Positions 4,979-11,201 of a stretch of 12,507 bases of DNA are shown piece by piece (position 1 is the stretch's first letter; each line of letters starts with the position of its first letter). The stretch spans positions 1 through 12,507 of the forward strand of contig UQQI01000044.1 in NCBI GenBank assembly GCA_900543055.1, read 5' to 3'. The notes under the pieces are model-generated. The model was not told the origin of the DNA. It saw only the letters and a program-made list of their open reading frames with translations, and made no database searches. A program made the position numbers and the translations under genes. Source of the DNA: an uncultured Mollicutes bacterium (lineage in GTDB: Bacteria; Bacillota_I; Bacilli_A; RF39; UBA660).

Positions 4979-6973
4979 ATGGCTGAGTTAAAAGATGTTA
5001 AAGGTATAGGACCTAAAGCTCTTTCTTTATTAAATAAGATAAATATTAATTCGATAGAGGATTTAGTCACTCATTATCCATTTAGATATGATATTCTAGA
5101 AAGATGCGATTTATCTAAAACTGGTGATGGTGAAAGGATTACTATAGATGGTAAAGTAGAAAGTGTTCCTATTTTAATGAGATTTAAAGCAGGTCTTAAT
5201 AAAATGAACTTTAGACTTGTTACTCAATCAGGAGTAGTAGGAGTTTCTATTTTTAATAGAGCTTTTTTAAAAAGTCAATTAAGTGTTGGTACTGGTGTTA
5301 CTGTAATAGGTAAACTTGATAAGAACAAAAATGTTATTACCGCTAATGATATAAAGATTGGTATACTTACTAATAAAGTAAAGATAGAACCAGTATATCA
5401 TTGTACTAGTGGTATTACTAATAAGAATATGTCTACATATATTAATATGGCTTTACTTATATATGGTAAAGATATAAATGATTATATACCAGAAACTTAC
5501 AGAGACAAGTATAGTTTTGTTAATAAAAAGACAGCTTTAAATATTATTCATAATCCTAGTACAGCTGAGAAATTAAAAGAAGTGACTATAAGACTAAAAT
5601 ATGAAGAATTATTTGAATTTATGTTTAAAATTAATTATTTAAAGCAAGAGAATAAAAAGAAAAACAATGGTCTAGTAAGAAAAATTGATAGAGACAAGTT
5701 AAATGAATTTATAAAGAAAATTCCTTTTAAGCTTACTGATGATCAATTAAATGCAATAGATGAGATTGTTAATGATTTAGAAGCCCCTAATAGAATGAAT
5801 AGATTATTACAAGGAGATGTTGGTTCTGGAAAGACAGTAGTTGCTTTTACTGGAATGTTTGCTAATTACTTATGTGGTTATCAAAGTGCATTAATGGCAC
5901 CAACAGAGATACTAGCAACACAGCATTATAATAATTTAGTAGAGTTTTTAAAAGATACAGATGTAAATATTGCTTTACTTACAGGTTCTATACCTAAGAA
6001 AGAGAAGAATGAAATTTATGAAAATTTAAAGAATGGTACTATTAATATGATTATTGGTACTCATGCTTTAATTCAAGATGAAGTAGAGTATAACAACTTA
6101 GGTTTAGTTATTACAGATGAACAACATAGATTTGGAGTACATCAAAGAGCAAATTTACAAAATAAAGGTGTTAAGCCAGATGTTTTATTTATGAGTGCTA
6201 CTCCAATACCTAGAACATATGCATTAACTATATTTGGTGATATGGATGTATCTACTATAAAGCAAAGACCTAAAGGTAGACAAAAAATAGATACATATGT
6301 TAAAAAGAATAGTGAAATAAAAGATGTACTTGAGATGATGTTTAAAGAGTTAAAAGCAGGTCATCAAGTATATGTAATTGCACCTTTAATAGAAGAAAGT
6401 GAAAATTCTGATTTAACTAATGTAAATGATTTGAAAGATAAAATGACTATGGCTTTTGGAAACCATTATAAGATTGACATTGTACATGGTAAAATGGCAA
6501 GTGGTGCGAAAGACCTTATTATGAATCAATTTAAAAATAATGAAGTACAAATACTTATTTCTACTACTGTTGTAGAAGTTGGGGTTGATGTTCCTAATGC
6601 TACTACTATGGCAATATTTGATGCAGATAGATTTGGTCTTTCTACGTTACATCAATTAAGAGGTAGAGTAGGAAGAGGTACTTCAAAGAGTCAATGTATT
6701 TTAATAAGTGATAGTGATGCTGAAAGACTTAAAATAATGGAAAGAGAAGATGATGGTTTTGTTATTTCTGAAGAAGATTTTAAGTTAAGAGGTCATGGTG
6801 ATTTATTTGGTACTAAGCAGTCAGGTGATATGACTTTTAAGATTGCAAACATTAAGAATGATTATAAAATTCTTTTACAAGCAAAGAAAGATTCTAAAGA
6901 GTATTTACTTGATAAAGAAACAGATAATGATTTATTAAAGAAAAAACTTATAGATGCAATTACTGAAGGATAA
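4979..6973 (+). CDS. recG: ATP-dependent DNA helicase RecG
   Basis: Superfamily 2 helicase that reverses stalled replication forks and moves branched DNA. The start chosen is ATG 4979 after AAGGAAGTGG (4965-4974), giving 664 residues, close to the usual 670-690. The ATG at 4958 lies on the last bases of the -10 box and cannot be in the transcript. N-terminal wedge/OB region: helix-hairpin 'GIGPKALSLLNKI' near 10-22 and the OB barrel to about 145. Helicase motifs: Walker A GDVGSGKT (279-286), APTEILATQH, IIGTHALIQ, DEQHRFGV (from 380), SATPIPRT (from 406), then in the second domain STTVVEVGVDVP and QLRGRVGRG (559-567). The C-terminal translocation hairpin region 'FKLRGHGDLFGTKQSG' is present. 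All key residues are intact. There is no terminator after it; the next promoter begins directly at its stop codon. Confidence 0.99.
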   Translation: MAELKDVKGIGPKALSLLNKININSIEDLVTHYPFRYDILERCDLSKTGDGERITIDGKVESVPILMRFKAGLNKMNFRLVTQSGVVGVSIFNRAFLKSQLSVGTGVTVIGKLDKNKNVITANDIKIGILTNKVKIEPVYHCTSGITNKNMSTYINMALLIYGKDINDYIPETYRDKYSFVNKKTALNIIHNPSTAEKLKEVTIRLKYEELFEFMFKINYLKQENKKKNNGLVRKIDRDKLNEFIKKIPFKLTDDQLNAIDEIVNDLEAPNRMNRLLQGDVGSGKTVVAFTGMFANYLCGYQSALMAPTEILATQHYNNLVEFLKDTDVNIALLTGSIPKKEKNEIYENLKNGTINMIIGTHALIQDEVEYNNLGLVITDEQHRFGVHQRANLQNKGVKPDVLFMSATPIPRTYALTIFGDMDVSTIKQRPKGRQKIDTYVKKNSEIKDVLEMMFKELKAGHQVYVIAPLIEESENSDLTNVNDLKDKMTMAFGNHYKIDIVHGKMASGAKDLIMNQFKNNEVQILISTTVVEVGVDVPNATTMAIFDADRFGLSTLHQLRGRVGRGTSKSQCILISDSDAERLKIMEREDDGFVISEEDFKLRGHGDLFGTKQSGDMTFKIANIKNDYKILLQAKKDSKEYLLDKETDNDLLKKKLIDAITEG

Positions 6974-7002
6974 TTGACATAATTTAGAAAGTATGTTAAT
7001 AT
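6974..7002 (+). promoter_or_regulatory. Promoter of the 7009 leader RNA
   Basis: Perfect TTGACA (6974-6979), starting the base after the recG stop, then 17 bases and TAATAT (6997-7002) with TG at 6994-6995. An alternative TATAAT at 7000-7005 would give a 20-base spacer. The predicted start is near 7009. Confidence 0.75.
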
Positions 7003-7008
7003 AATGGC

Positions 7009-7137
7009 ACTAGTGAGGGAACATAGTTTATATATTTTATTTTATTTTATGTGAATGAGCTGTTCCGGGTTATATACTTACACGAGCATTTATTAATGCA
7101 CGGAGTCACTAATTGTAGTTGATACCGTGCTTTTTTT
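7009..7137 (+). ncRNA. Structured leader RNA with attenuator-like switch
   Basis: About 125 nt between its own promoter and a terminator, 43 bases before the 7180 gene. Helices seen: P1 TAGTGA (7011-7016) with TCACTA (7106-7111); P2 GGAACA (7018-7023) with TGTTCC (7061-7066); P3 GCATT (7086-7090) with AATGC (7095-7099); and the terminator stem GCACGG (7098-7103) with CCGTGC (7125-7130). The terminator hairpin swallows the 3' arm of P1 and the end of P3, so P1/P3 and the terminator cannot all form as simple helices. That is the wiring of a riboswitch or other attenuator. A stable stand-alone small RNA is the alternative. I could not match it to T-box, TPP, M-box, ydaO or other leaders I know. 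Confidence 0.6.
7098..7137 (+). terminator. Intrinsic terminator within the leader
   Basis: GCACGG (7098-7103) pairs with CCGTGC (7125-7130); the interior adds TC/GA and ACTA/TAGT pairs around ATTG. It is followed by seven T (7131-7137). Confidence 0.85.
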
Positions 7138-7179
7138 GTCGAATAAAAAGGGTACGGAATAAATGATAGGAGGTGTAGT

Positions 7180-7623
7180 ATGAAAGAAAGATATGAACTT
7201 TATAAGAGAGAATTTACTAAATTGGGATTTGATACTAGTATTAGAGAAGCACAATATTTTTATGATATGATTGATGAAGTAAGAACTCTTGTAAATGAAG
7301 GAAAAACTTATGATGAAATATTTGAAATGATTCCAAGAATTAGCTTAGAATACTACCATTTTTATTATGAGGTTCCAAGAAGAGATTTTGAATCAGGATT
7401 ATCTAAATTTTTAGATAGTCGTGATAAATTGTCTAAGAGAGAAAAACAAAGAGTTAAAAGTAATAGTAGTATTATGGTTCCAAAGATGAGCGTAAATGAC
7501 GCTATTATATTCTTTGCAGAAACATTTAATTATATGGATAACGAAAAAGTATTAGAAATAGGAAATGTTTCTTTAGATGAAAATGATTCTATTCAAAAAA
7601 AACTTATTGCAAAAAATGATTAG
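7180..7623 (+). CDS. Hypothetical protein, 147 residues
   Basis: I do not recognise a family. The start ATG 7180 has an excellent ribosome binding site, TAGGAGGTG (7167-7175). The protein is hydrophilic and mostly helical in appearance, without signal peptide or membrane segment. It has a basic stretch near the middle (DKLSKREKQRVKS) and aromatic-rich segments before it (EYYHFYYEVPRRDFE). It is alone between two terminators, so it is its own unit, expressed either by read-through of the leader terminator at 7098-7137 or from an unseen promoter in 7138-7166. If the leader is an attenuator, this is the gene it controls, which makes its function worth knowing. Confidence 0.85.
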   Translation: MKERYELYKREFTKLGFDTSIREAQYFYDMIDEVRTLVNEGKTYDEIFEMIPRISLEYYHFYYEVPRRDFESGLSKFLDSRDKLSKREKQRVKSNSSIMVPKMSVNDAIIFFAETFNYMDNEKVLEIGNVSLDENDSIQKKLIAKND

Positions 7624-7655
7624 TATTTGTTGATATGTAAGGAAATATAAAAAAG

Positions 7656-7681
7656 AATTAGTGTAAACTAATTTTTTTTTA
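7656..7681 (+). terminator. Intrinsic terminator of the 7180 gene
   Basis: AATTAGT (7656-7662) pairs perfectly with ACTAATT (7667-7673) around GTAA, followed by a run of T. Confidence 0.85.
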
Positions 7682-7692
7682 TTTGAATTGAA

Positions 7693-7721
7693 TTGACTTT
7701 TTTATAAATATCATTTATTAT
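7693..7721 (+). promoter_or_regulatory. Promoter of the 7727 small RNA
   Basis: TTGACT (7693-7698), 17-base spacer, TATTAT (7716-7721). The predicted start is around 7727. Confidence 0.65.
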
Positions 7722-7726
7722 TAAGA

Positions 7727-7832
7727 TGCGTGGTACAATATATCACGCCGATATCTCTAACGGTTTTTAATGTTAGAGTATATTCAACCGAACCCCCTGA
7801 AATCCCGTCAGAAATGGCGGGATACTTTTTTT
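7727..7832 (+). ncRNA. Candidate structured small RNA
   Basis: About 105 nt between a good promoter and a strong terminator, without a gene. First hairpin GCGTGGT (7728-7734) with ATCACGC (7742-7748); second CTCTAAC (7755-7761) with GTTAGAG (7772-7778), extended by three pairs past a bulge; then an unpaired stretch with AACCG and ACCCCCTGAA (about 7786-7801); then the terminator. The second hairpin's loop GGTT (7762-7765) can pair with AACC (7786-7789), an H-type pseudoknot. The order hairpin, hairpin, AACCCC, terminator resembles the minus-strand RNA at 4794-4654, although the sequences differ. I do not recognise a known family. Confidence 0.6.
7802..7832 (+). terminator. Terminator of the 7727 small RNA
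   Basis: ATCCCGTC (7802-7809) pairs with GGCGGGAT (7816-7823), with one T-G pair, loop AGAAAT, then AC and seven T. Confidence 0.85.
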
Positions 7833-7864
7833 ATAAGGGTTTTAGAAGAAATATGATATAAAAT

Positions 7865-7884
7865 AAAGGACATTTAAAGGACAT
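7865..7884. repeat. Tandem AAAGGACAT repeat, possible activator site
   Basis: AAAGGACAT at 7865-7873 and 7876-7884, an 11-base period, about one helical turn. It lies just upstream of the -35 position of the next promoter, which has no recognisable -35 box; this is where an activator would bind. Confidence 0.4.
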
Positions 7885-7906
7885 ATTAAAAATTATGTAT
7901 TTTAAT

Positions 7907-7915
7907 TGGTATAAT
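7907..7915 (+). promoter_or_regulatory. Promoter of the 7922 small RNA, extended -10
   Basis: TATAAT at 7910-7915 preceded by TG at 7907-7908. There is no good -35. The predicted start is near 7922. Confidence 0.6.
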
Positions 7916-7921
7916 ATAGGC

Positions 7922-8000
7922 GATAATAATGTGTAAAGTTATTACTTTCGATTGTAGTTAATTTAAGTGTATATTCATATGGGTATGCACTTTTATTTTT
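7922..8000 (+). ncRNA. Candidate short RNA of about 80 nt
   Basis: Promoter and terminator lie only about 80 bases apart. A 5' hairpin TAATAA (7924-7929) with TTATTA (7939-7944), a single-stranded middle containing ATTGTAGTTAAT (7951-7962), then the terminator. A nearly identical string (AATTGTAGTTGAT, 7111-7123) lies in the 7009 leader. No reading frame fits. Together with the 7727 RNA this accounts for the gene-free interval 7624-8105. Confidence 0.5.
7965..8000 (+). terminator. Intrinsic terminator of the 7922 RNA
   Basis: AAGTGTATA (7965-7973) pairs with TATGCACTT (7984-7992) over nine positions (one T-G), followed by TTTTATTTTT. Confidence 0.8.
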
Positions 8001-8040
8001 GTCACATTGTGTCCCAATATTTTAGTTATAGTAAATATAT

Positions 8041-8083
8041 TGTTATAATTTGTTATTTTATTCTTTCTGGTGTAGAATATAAT
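8041..8083 (+). promoter_or_regulatory. Promoter(s) of the 8106 gene
   Basis: Two candidates: TATAAT at 8044-8049 preceded by TG at 8041-8042 (extended -10), and a second TATAAT at 8078-8083 that would give a leader of only about 15 bases. I cannot choose between them. Neither has a clear -35. Confidence 0.5.
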
Positions 8084-8105
8084 TACTTGAAAGGAACGTG
8101 AGATT

Positions 8106-8462
8106 ATGGAAAATCCAATTAAGGTATGGGAGTTATCAAAAGATAAAACAGGTTTACCAGTAGATCTATGTGTAATAGATATAAATGAAGATTATCAAGA
8201 TGATGATTATAAAGTAAGTGTTGATGATTATCCAAGTAGATTGATTATGCAAAACTATTATGATGATTCTGATAATAAAGAATTAGTACATATTAGTGTG
8301 GAAAAGGATAATCCACAACTATTTGAGGATAGATTAAATATAAGTGAGAAAGACTTTGAAATAGTTAGAGAGTTTATTAAGAAACACTATAATGATTTTA
8401 TGGATTATATTAATGATAATATTGATGTAACTGAATTAAGAAATAGAGTTTATAGTAAATAA
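8106..8462 (+). CDS. Small acidic hypothetical protein, 118 residues
   Basis: I do not recognise a family with certainty. Start ATG 8106 after AAAGGAACG (about 8090-8098). The protein is strongly acidic and soluble. Its shape is an N-terminal 'IKVWELSKDKTGLPVDL' strand pair, a central 'YPSRLIMQNYYDDSDNKELVHISVEKDNPQLF' strand region, then two helices ('SEKDFEIVREFIKKHYNDFMDYINDNIDVTELRN'). From memory, similar small proteins (x-VWxL-x-TGLPxD, then PR-x-hydrophobic, then a C-terminal helix) are scattered through accessory regions of gut bacteria without assigned function; this is low-confidence. No terminator is evident after it, so it could read into the PcfJ-like gene, which also has its own promoter. 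Confidence 0.8.
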   Translation: MENPIKVWELSKDKTGLPVDLCVIDINEDYQDDDYKVSVDDYPSRLIMQNYYDDSDNKELVHISVEKDNPQLFEDRLNISEKDFEIVREFIKKHYNDFMDYINDNIDVTELRNRVYSK

Positions 8463-8522
8463 AGGTCTCATTTTTGGTTAAAAGATAGATATGTGGTAAA
8501 TCATATTTAAAAGATTATTATA

Positions 8523-8543
8523 GTTGCACATTTTGGTTATAAT
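8523..8543 (+). promoter_or_regulatory. Promoter of the PcfJ-like gene with GTTGCACA site
   Basis: TATAAT at 8538-8543 inside TTTGGTTATAATT. GTTGCACA (8523-8530) lies only eight bases upstream, too close for a -35 and therefore possibly an operator. The same half site forms the inverted repeat at 11090-11134. Confidence 0.5.
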
Positions 8544-8580
8544 TGGGCAATAATAAGTAATTGTGATTGAAGGTGATTTA

Positions 8581-10086
8581 ATGTATGGAACTCAATTAAA
8601 ATATGATGGTAGCTTTAAAAATGTAGTTAAGAAGTCACCTATATTTTGGAAGAAAAATGTAGATATTCCTAAAAATATAAGAAAATTTATAGATGATTTT
8701 TCTCATAATATTATTTTGTATGATAGAGACAATGATTCTTATTATTGTTCTTGTTGTTTAAATAAACTGGAAGATTTTTACTGTAGTGAGTGTAATAAGC
8801 AATATAGAGATTTGAAACATAATCCAACTAAATGTTCAGATGTTATTGATGATGTCTATTCTTTTAATAAGTCTAGTTATTTTGTTAGACGATATTATTT
8901 TGTATTTGATGTAGTAGATAGTGAAGTAATTCTATATAATATTGTAGAAGAACATTCTAGAGAGATTTATATACAATTCCATAGAAGCACATTATCTATT
9001 AAAAATGCTTATTGGATTCGTAATGATAGTATTGTAGATTTAATAACTAACAATGTGATTAATTTTGAAGATATAGATAAACAAATTAATACAATACATC
9101 CGATTTTTGATTTTTTATTTATTGATTTTGATTTAGATGTAAATTTATATGATGACTATTCATGTCGTAGAACTTTATATGTTGATAATCTTGATATACT
9201 GAGAGATACAATTTATAAATATACTAATATATGGGATTCTAAAGAATTTTTAAGGGATTATGATTTTAGGGTATTAAGCATAACTTATATCCCTTTAAGA
9301 TTTAAACAATTTGAATATTTAATAAAATATAAACTATATAATTTAGCATTTGAGGCACCTCATTTATTAACAGGAAAAACTTTTAAAGAAAGATTTGGTG
9401 TTGATAAAGAGTTTTTATCATTTATGCAAGAAATTAACATTGATTATTATGAATTATTGGGGTTGCAACTTAGCAAATGTAAAAACAAATATTTATTGGG
9501 CTGTATTGGATGGGAATATGATATTGCAGTTGAATTGTTTAAAATAATATCATTTAATATGGATGAATTTGGAAAGTTTTTAGAAAAACAATCAATTAAT
9601 CGTATCCCTGAATATTTTGATTATATAAGAATGTCTATAGAATTGGGATATGATATAACTGATAAAAAGGTGTTATATCCTGAAAATTTTATGCAGGTAC
9701 ATGATAGATTATTTTTACAGTATGAAATATTAAAAAATACGGAAATTGAAAATAGTATTAAAAGTTTATCCAATGTCTTAGGTTTTAATCTTTATGAGGA
9801 TGATAAGTATATTATTTTTCCAGCAAATTCGATAGAGAGTATGATTGATGAAGGAAGTCAACAACATAATTGTTTAAGAACATACATTTCAAGTTATGGT
9901 AATAATGAATGTCAAATATACTTTATGAGAGCTAAGAGTGAAAAAGATAAATCATTTGTTACTATAGAAGTTAGAAATAATAAAATTATTCAAGCAAGAG
10001 CAAGATTTAATGAGGAACCTTCAAAAGAAATAATGAGTATTTTAAGAAAATGGGAAAGTACACTGTTATTAGTAGAAAATGAGTAA
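8581..10086 (+). CDS. PcfJ-like protein with N-terminal zinc ribbon
   Basis: The product has 501 residues. Start ATG 8581, seven bases after GAAGG (8569-8573); a GTG at 8563 is too far upstream of that site to use it. Residues 56-71 contain two CxxC pairs (CSCC and CSEC, eight residues between), a probable zinc ribbon. The middle is helical and unassigned. The C-terminal part (about 413-495) matches the PcfJ pattern: FPANSIESMIDEGSQQHNC with His429 and Cys431, then IYFMRAKSEKDKSFVTIEV, then IIQARARFNE and a final IMSILRKWE. PcfJ is named from the conjugative plasmid pCF10 of Enterococcus, and relatives occur on mobile elements and chromosomes of Bacillota; the biochemical function is not established. 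No relaxase or secretion gene is in the window. It ends with its own terminator, so it is a single-gene or two-gene unit. Confidence 0.75.
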   Translation: MYGTQLKYDGSFKNVVKKSPIFWKKNVDIPKNIRKFIDDFSHNIILYDRDNDSYYCSCCLNKLEDFYCSECNKQYRDLKHNPTKCSDVIDDVYSFNKSSYFVRRYYFVFDVVDSEVILYNIVEEHSREIYIQFHRSTLSIKNAYWIRNDSIVDLITNNVINFEDIDKQINTIHPIFDFLFIDFDLDVNLYDDYSCRRTLYVDNLDILRDTIYKYTNIWDSKEFLRDYDFRVLSITYIPLRFKQFEYLIKYKLYNLAFEAPHLLTGKTFKERFGVDKEFLSFMQEINIDYYELLGLQLSKCKNKYLLGCIGWEYDIAVELFKIISFNMDEFGKFLEKQSINRIPEYFDYIRMSIELGYDITDKKVLYPENFMQVHDRLFLQYEILKNTEIENSIKSLSNVLGFNLYEDDKYIIFPANSIESMIDEGSQQHNCLRTYISSYGNNECQIYFMRAKSEKDKSFVTIEVRNNKIIQARARFNEEPSKEIMSILRKWESTLLLVENE

Positions 10087-10118
10087 AAGCATACATAATT
10101 TGATATGCTTTTATTTTT
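10085..10118 (+). terminator. Intrinsic terminator of the PcfJ-like gene
   Basis: AAAAGCATA... (10085-10093) pairs with TATGCTTTT (10104-10112) over nine positions, then ATTTTTG. It overlaps the last two bases of the stop codon. Confidence 0.85.
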
Positions 10119-10179
10119 GTCAAAAATCTTGTAAATAAAAATCACATGTTGTAAGTAATAATTAGGAGGTGTTTATTGT

Positions 10180-10500
10180 GTGAAACGATACTGTGAAAAT
10201 GAAACTGGACAGTATGTAAAAATATTATGTGATGATGAAGCATTAAATATTTTAAAAGTTATGAGTGAAGATACATGGATAATAAATTTTCCAAATATAA
10301 TTGTTGAATTAATATCATCTAGATTTAGTATCGCACTTAAAGCTATTGAGTATGTTCCAAGTATTTATTTTGAATATAATATAAATTTGAGAAATAATAA
10401 AAAGATAATTAGAAAGACAATTATTTCATATAAGAAACATGGACATATAGATGAAATAAATATTAATGCAAGACCATTAGAGAGAATAATGATAAAATAA
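10180..10500 (+). CDS. Hypothetical protein, 106 residues, GTG start
   Basis: Not recognised. The start is GTG 10180, with an excellent AGGAGGTG (10164-10171); a GTG at 10178 is followed at once by TGA. No ATG lies nearby in this frame. The protein looks like mixed alpha/beta and soluble, with no membrane segment: 'KILCDDEALNILKVMSEDTWIINFP' then hydrophobic strands and a basic segment (RNNKKIIRKTIISYKKHGH). It is followed after 23 bases by the 10524 gene, with no terminator between, so the two are probably co-transcribed. A paired small-gene layout is compatible with a toxin/antitoxin or effector/immunity pair, but nothing in either sequence identifies one. Confidence 0.75.
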   Translation: MKRYCENETGQYVKILCDDEALNILKVMSEDTWIINFPNIIVELISSRFSIALKAIEYVPSIYFEYNINLRNNKKIIRKTIISYKKHGHIDEININARPLERIMIK

Positions 10501-10523
10501 TTAATGTATTGGAGAATGATAAA

Positions 10524-10835
10524 ATGAAAAATTTGTGTGATATATTGAGTGAAAAAGAGAAAGAATTAGAAAGACAATTTAAACATAATTATTTAATTAG
10601 TTATTCATATCTAATAGCAAGTAATATTAATTCGATATATGAACTTTATGGTAATAGTGGTACTGAATATACTTATGAGATGATTAAAAAATTATCCATG
10701 GATACTTTTCCGTTTAATAAAAGTGATATGAAGTTAATAGATAAACAAGTAGAGAAATATCTAATGGAGAGTTATCATTTAAAGTTTATACTGAAAGATG
10801 AATTGATGTTAAAAAAGTTTTTCAATAATAAGTAG
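10524..10835 (+). CDS. Hypothetical helical protein, 103 residues
   Basis: Not recognised. Start ATG 10524, nine bases after GGAG (10511-10514); the in-frame TTG at 10509 overlaps that ribosome binding site and is rejected. The product appears almost entirely helical: a charged N-terminal helix (LSEKEKELERQFKHN), a 'YLISYSYLIASNINSIYELYG' segment, and a C-terminal helix pair ending in KKFFNNK. No signal peptide or membrane helix. Second gene of a likely two-gene unit with 10180. No clear terminator follows. Confidence 0.75.
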   Translation: MKNLCDILSEKEKELERQFKHNYLISYSYLIASNINSIYELYGNSGTEYTYEMIKKLSMDTFPFNKSDMKLIDKQVEKYLMESYHLKFILKDELMLKKFFNNK

Positions 10836-10929
10836 GAAATGTATTTAATTTCATATATATAAGTAGATAGGCAATTTAATTGCTTATCAAATATATACGA
10901 GCTATTGATAGCACATCTATTGATACGAG

Positions 10930-11025
10930 ATGCAAACTCATGTAAAAGCACTGAAGAAAAACAATAAACTATTAATAAACATAATAAGAATAATAAGTAT
11001 AATAAAGACAACAATAAATGACTAA
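10930..11025 (+). CDS. Possible 31-residue cationic amphipathic peptide (uncertain)
   Basis: ATG 10930 opens 31 codons to TAA 11023-11025. The peptide starts MQTHVKALKKNNKLL and then repeats IIR-IIS-IIK, encoded by three tandem 9-base units. It would be basic and amphipathic, in the size range of type I toxins and small membrane peptides. There is no proper ribosome binding site: only ACGAG directly next to the start. The sequence may be merely AT-rich repeat that happens to be open. Confidence 0.2.
   Translation: MQTHVKALKKNNKLLINIIRIISIIKTTIND
10981..11007 (+). repeat. Three tandem 9-base repeats
   Basis: ATAATAAGA, ATAATAAGT and ATAATAAAG follow each other without gap (10981-10989, 10990-10998, 10999-11007). 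The period of nine keeps reading frame. Confidence 0.6.
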
Positions 11026-11046
11026 TTAATAATTATATATTAATAA

Positions 11047-11079
11047 CAGTAGTTGCAACAATCCTGCTGTTGTTATAAT
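11047..11079 (+). promoter_or_regulatory. Promoter-like sequence within an inverted repeat
   Basis: TATAAT at 11074-11079 preceded by TG at 11071-11072 (extended -10). TTGCAA (11053-11058) lies 15 bases upstream. AACAGTAG pairs with CTGCTGTT over eight positions (about 11045-11072), and the 8-bp palindrome GTTGCAAC (11052-11059) lies inside. A transcript would start near 11086, just before the 13-bp inverted repeat, and would run into the 11202 gene with a long leader. Confidence 0.45.
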
Positions 11080-11089
11080 CGATCAGATA

Positions 11090-11134
11090 TTGTGCAACAT
11101 TATTTCATTGGTGTTTATGTGTAATGTTGCACAA
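11090..11134. repeat. Perfect 13-bp inverted repeat, GTTGCACAA half sites
   Basis: TTGTGCAACATTA (11090-11102) and TAATGTTGCACAA (11122-11134) are perfect inverted copies with a 19-base spacer. No T-tract follows, so it is not an ordinary terminator. The half site also occurs once before the PcfJ-like gene (8523-8530). Candidate operator, or an RNA hairpin in the leader of the 11202 gene. Confidence 0.7.
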
Positions 11135-11158
11135 ACTTTGTTCAAATTGGTTAATATT

Positions 11159-11168
11159 TGGTTATAAC
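11159..11168 (+). promoter_or_regulatory. Proximal promoter of the 11202 gene
   Basis: TATAAC (11163-11168) in the context TTTGGTTATAAC, nearly the same as the PcfJ-like gene promoter (TTTGGTTATAAT at 8532-8543). It would give a leader of about 25 bases. Confidence 0.45.
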
Positions 11169-11201
11169 TTTGTACCAACCTTAAACCAAAGGAGGTAAAG
11201 T

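Larger units (their letters stand above)
10836..11201. other. Gene-free interval of 366 bases with hairpins and inverted repeats
   Basis: Contains a 10-pair hairpin GATAGGCAAT/ATTGCTTATC (10866-10875 with 10879-10888, no T-tract); a direct repeat CTATTGATA (10902-10910, 10917-10925), each copy lying in its own small hairpin; a possible 31-codon reading frame at 10930; a 9-base tandem repeat (10981-11007); and two inverted repeats with promoter-like sequence (11047-11168), described separately. The density of secondary structure suggests a regulatory or RNA-coding stretch. Confidence 0.5.

Noticed and set aside
7009..7137. T-box, M-box, SRP or 6S RNA in the leader
   Set aside because: No T-box GGTGG motif, no GGAAGGAAGCAGCC-like SRP core, no M-box conserved blocks, and no long terminal 5'-3' closing stem as in 6S.
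10775..11014. Minus-strand reading frame with a hydrophobic, signal-like N-terminus
   Set aside because: Starts with TTG in AT repeat sequence, has no ribosome binding site and overlaps the end of the 10524 gene; the Leu runs are the reverse of the ATAATAA repeats.
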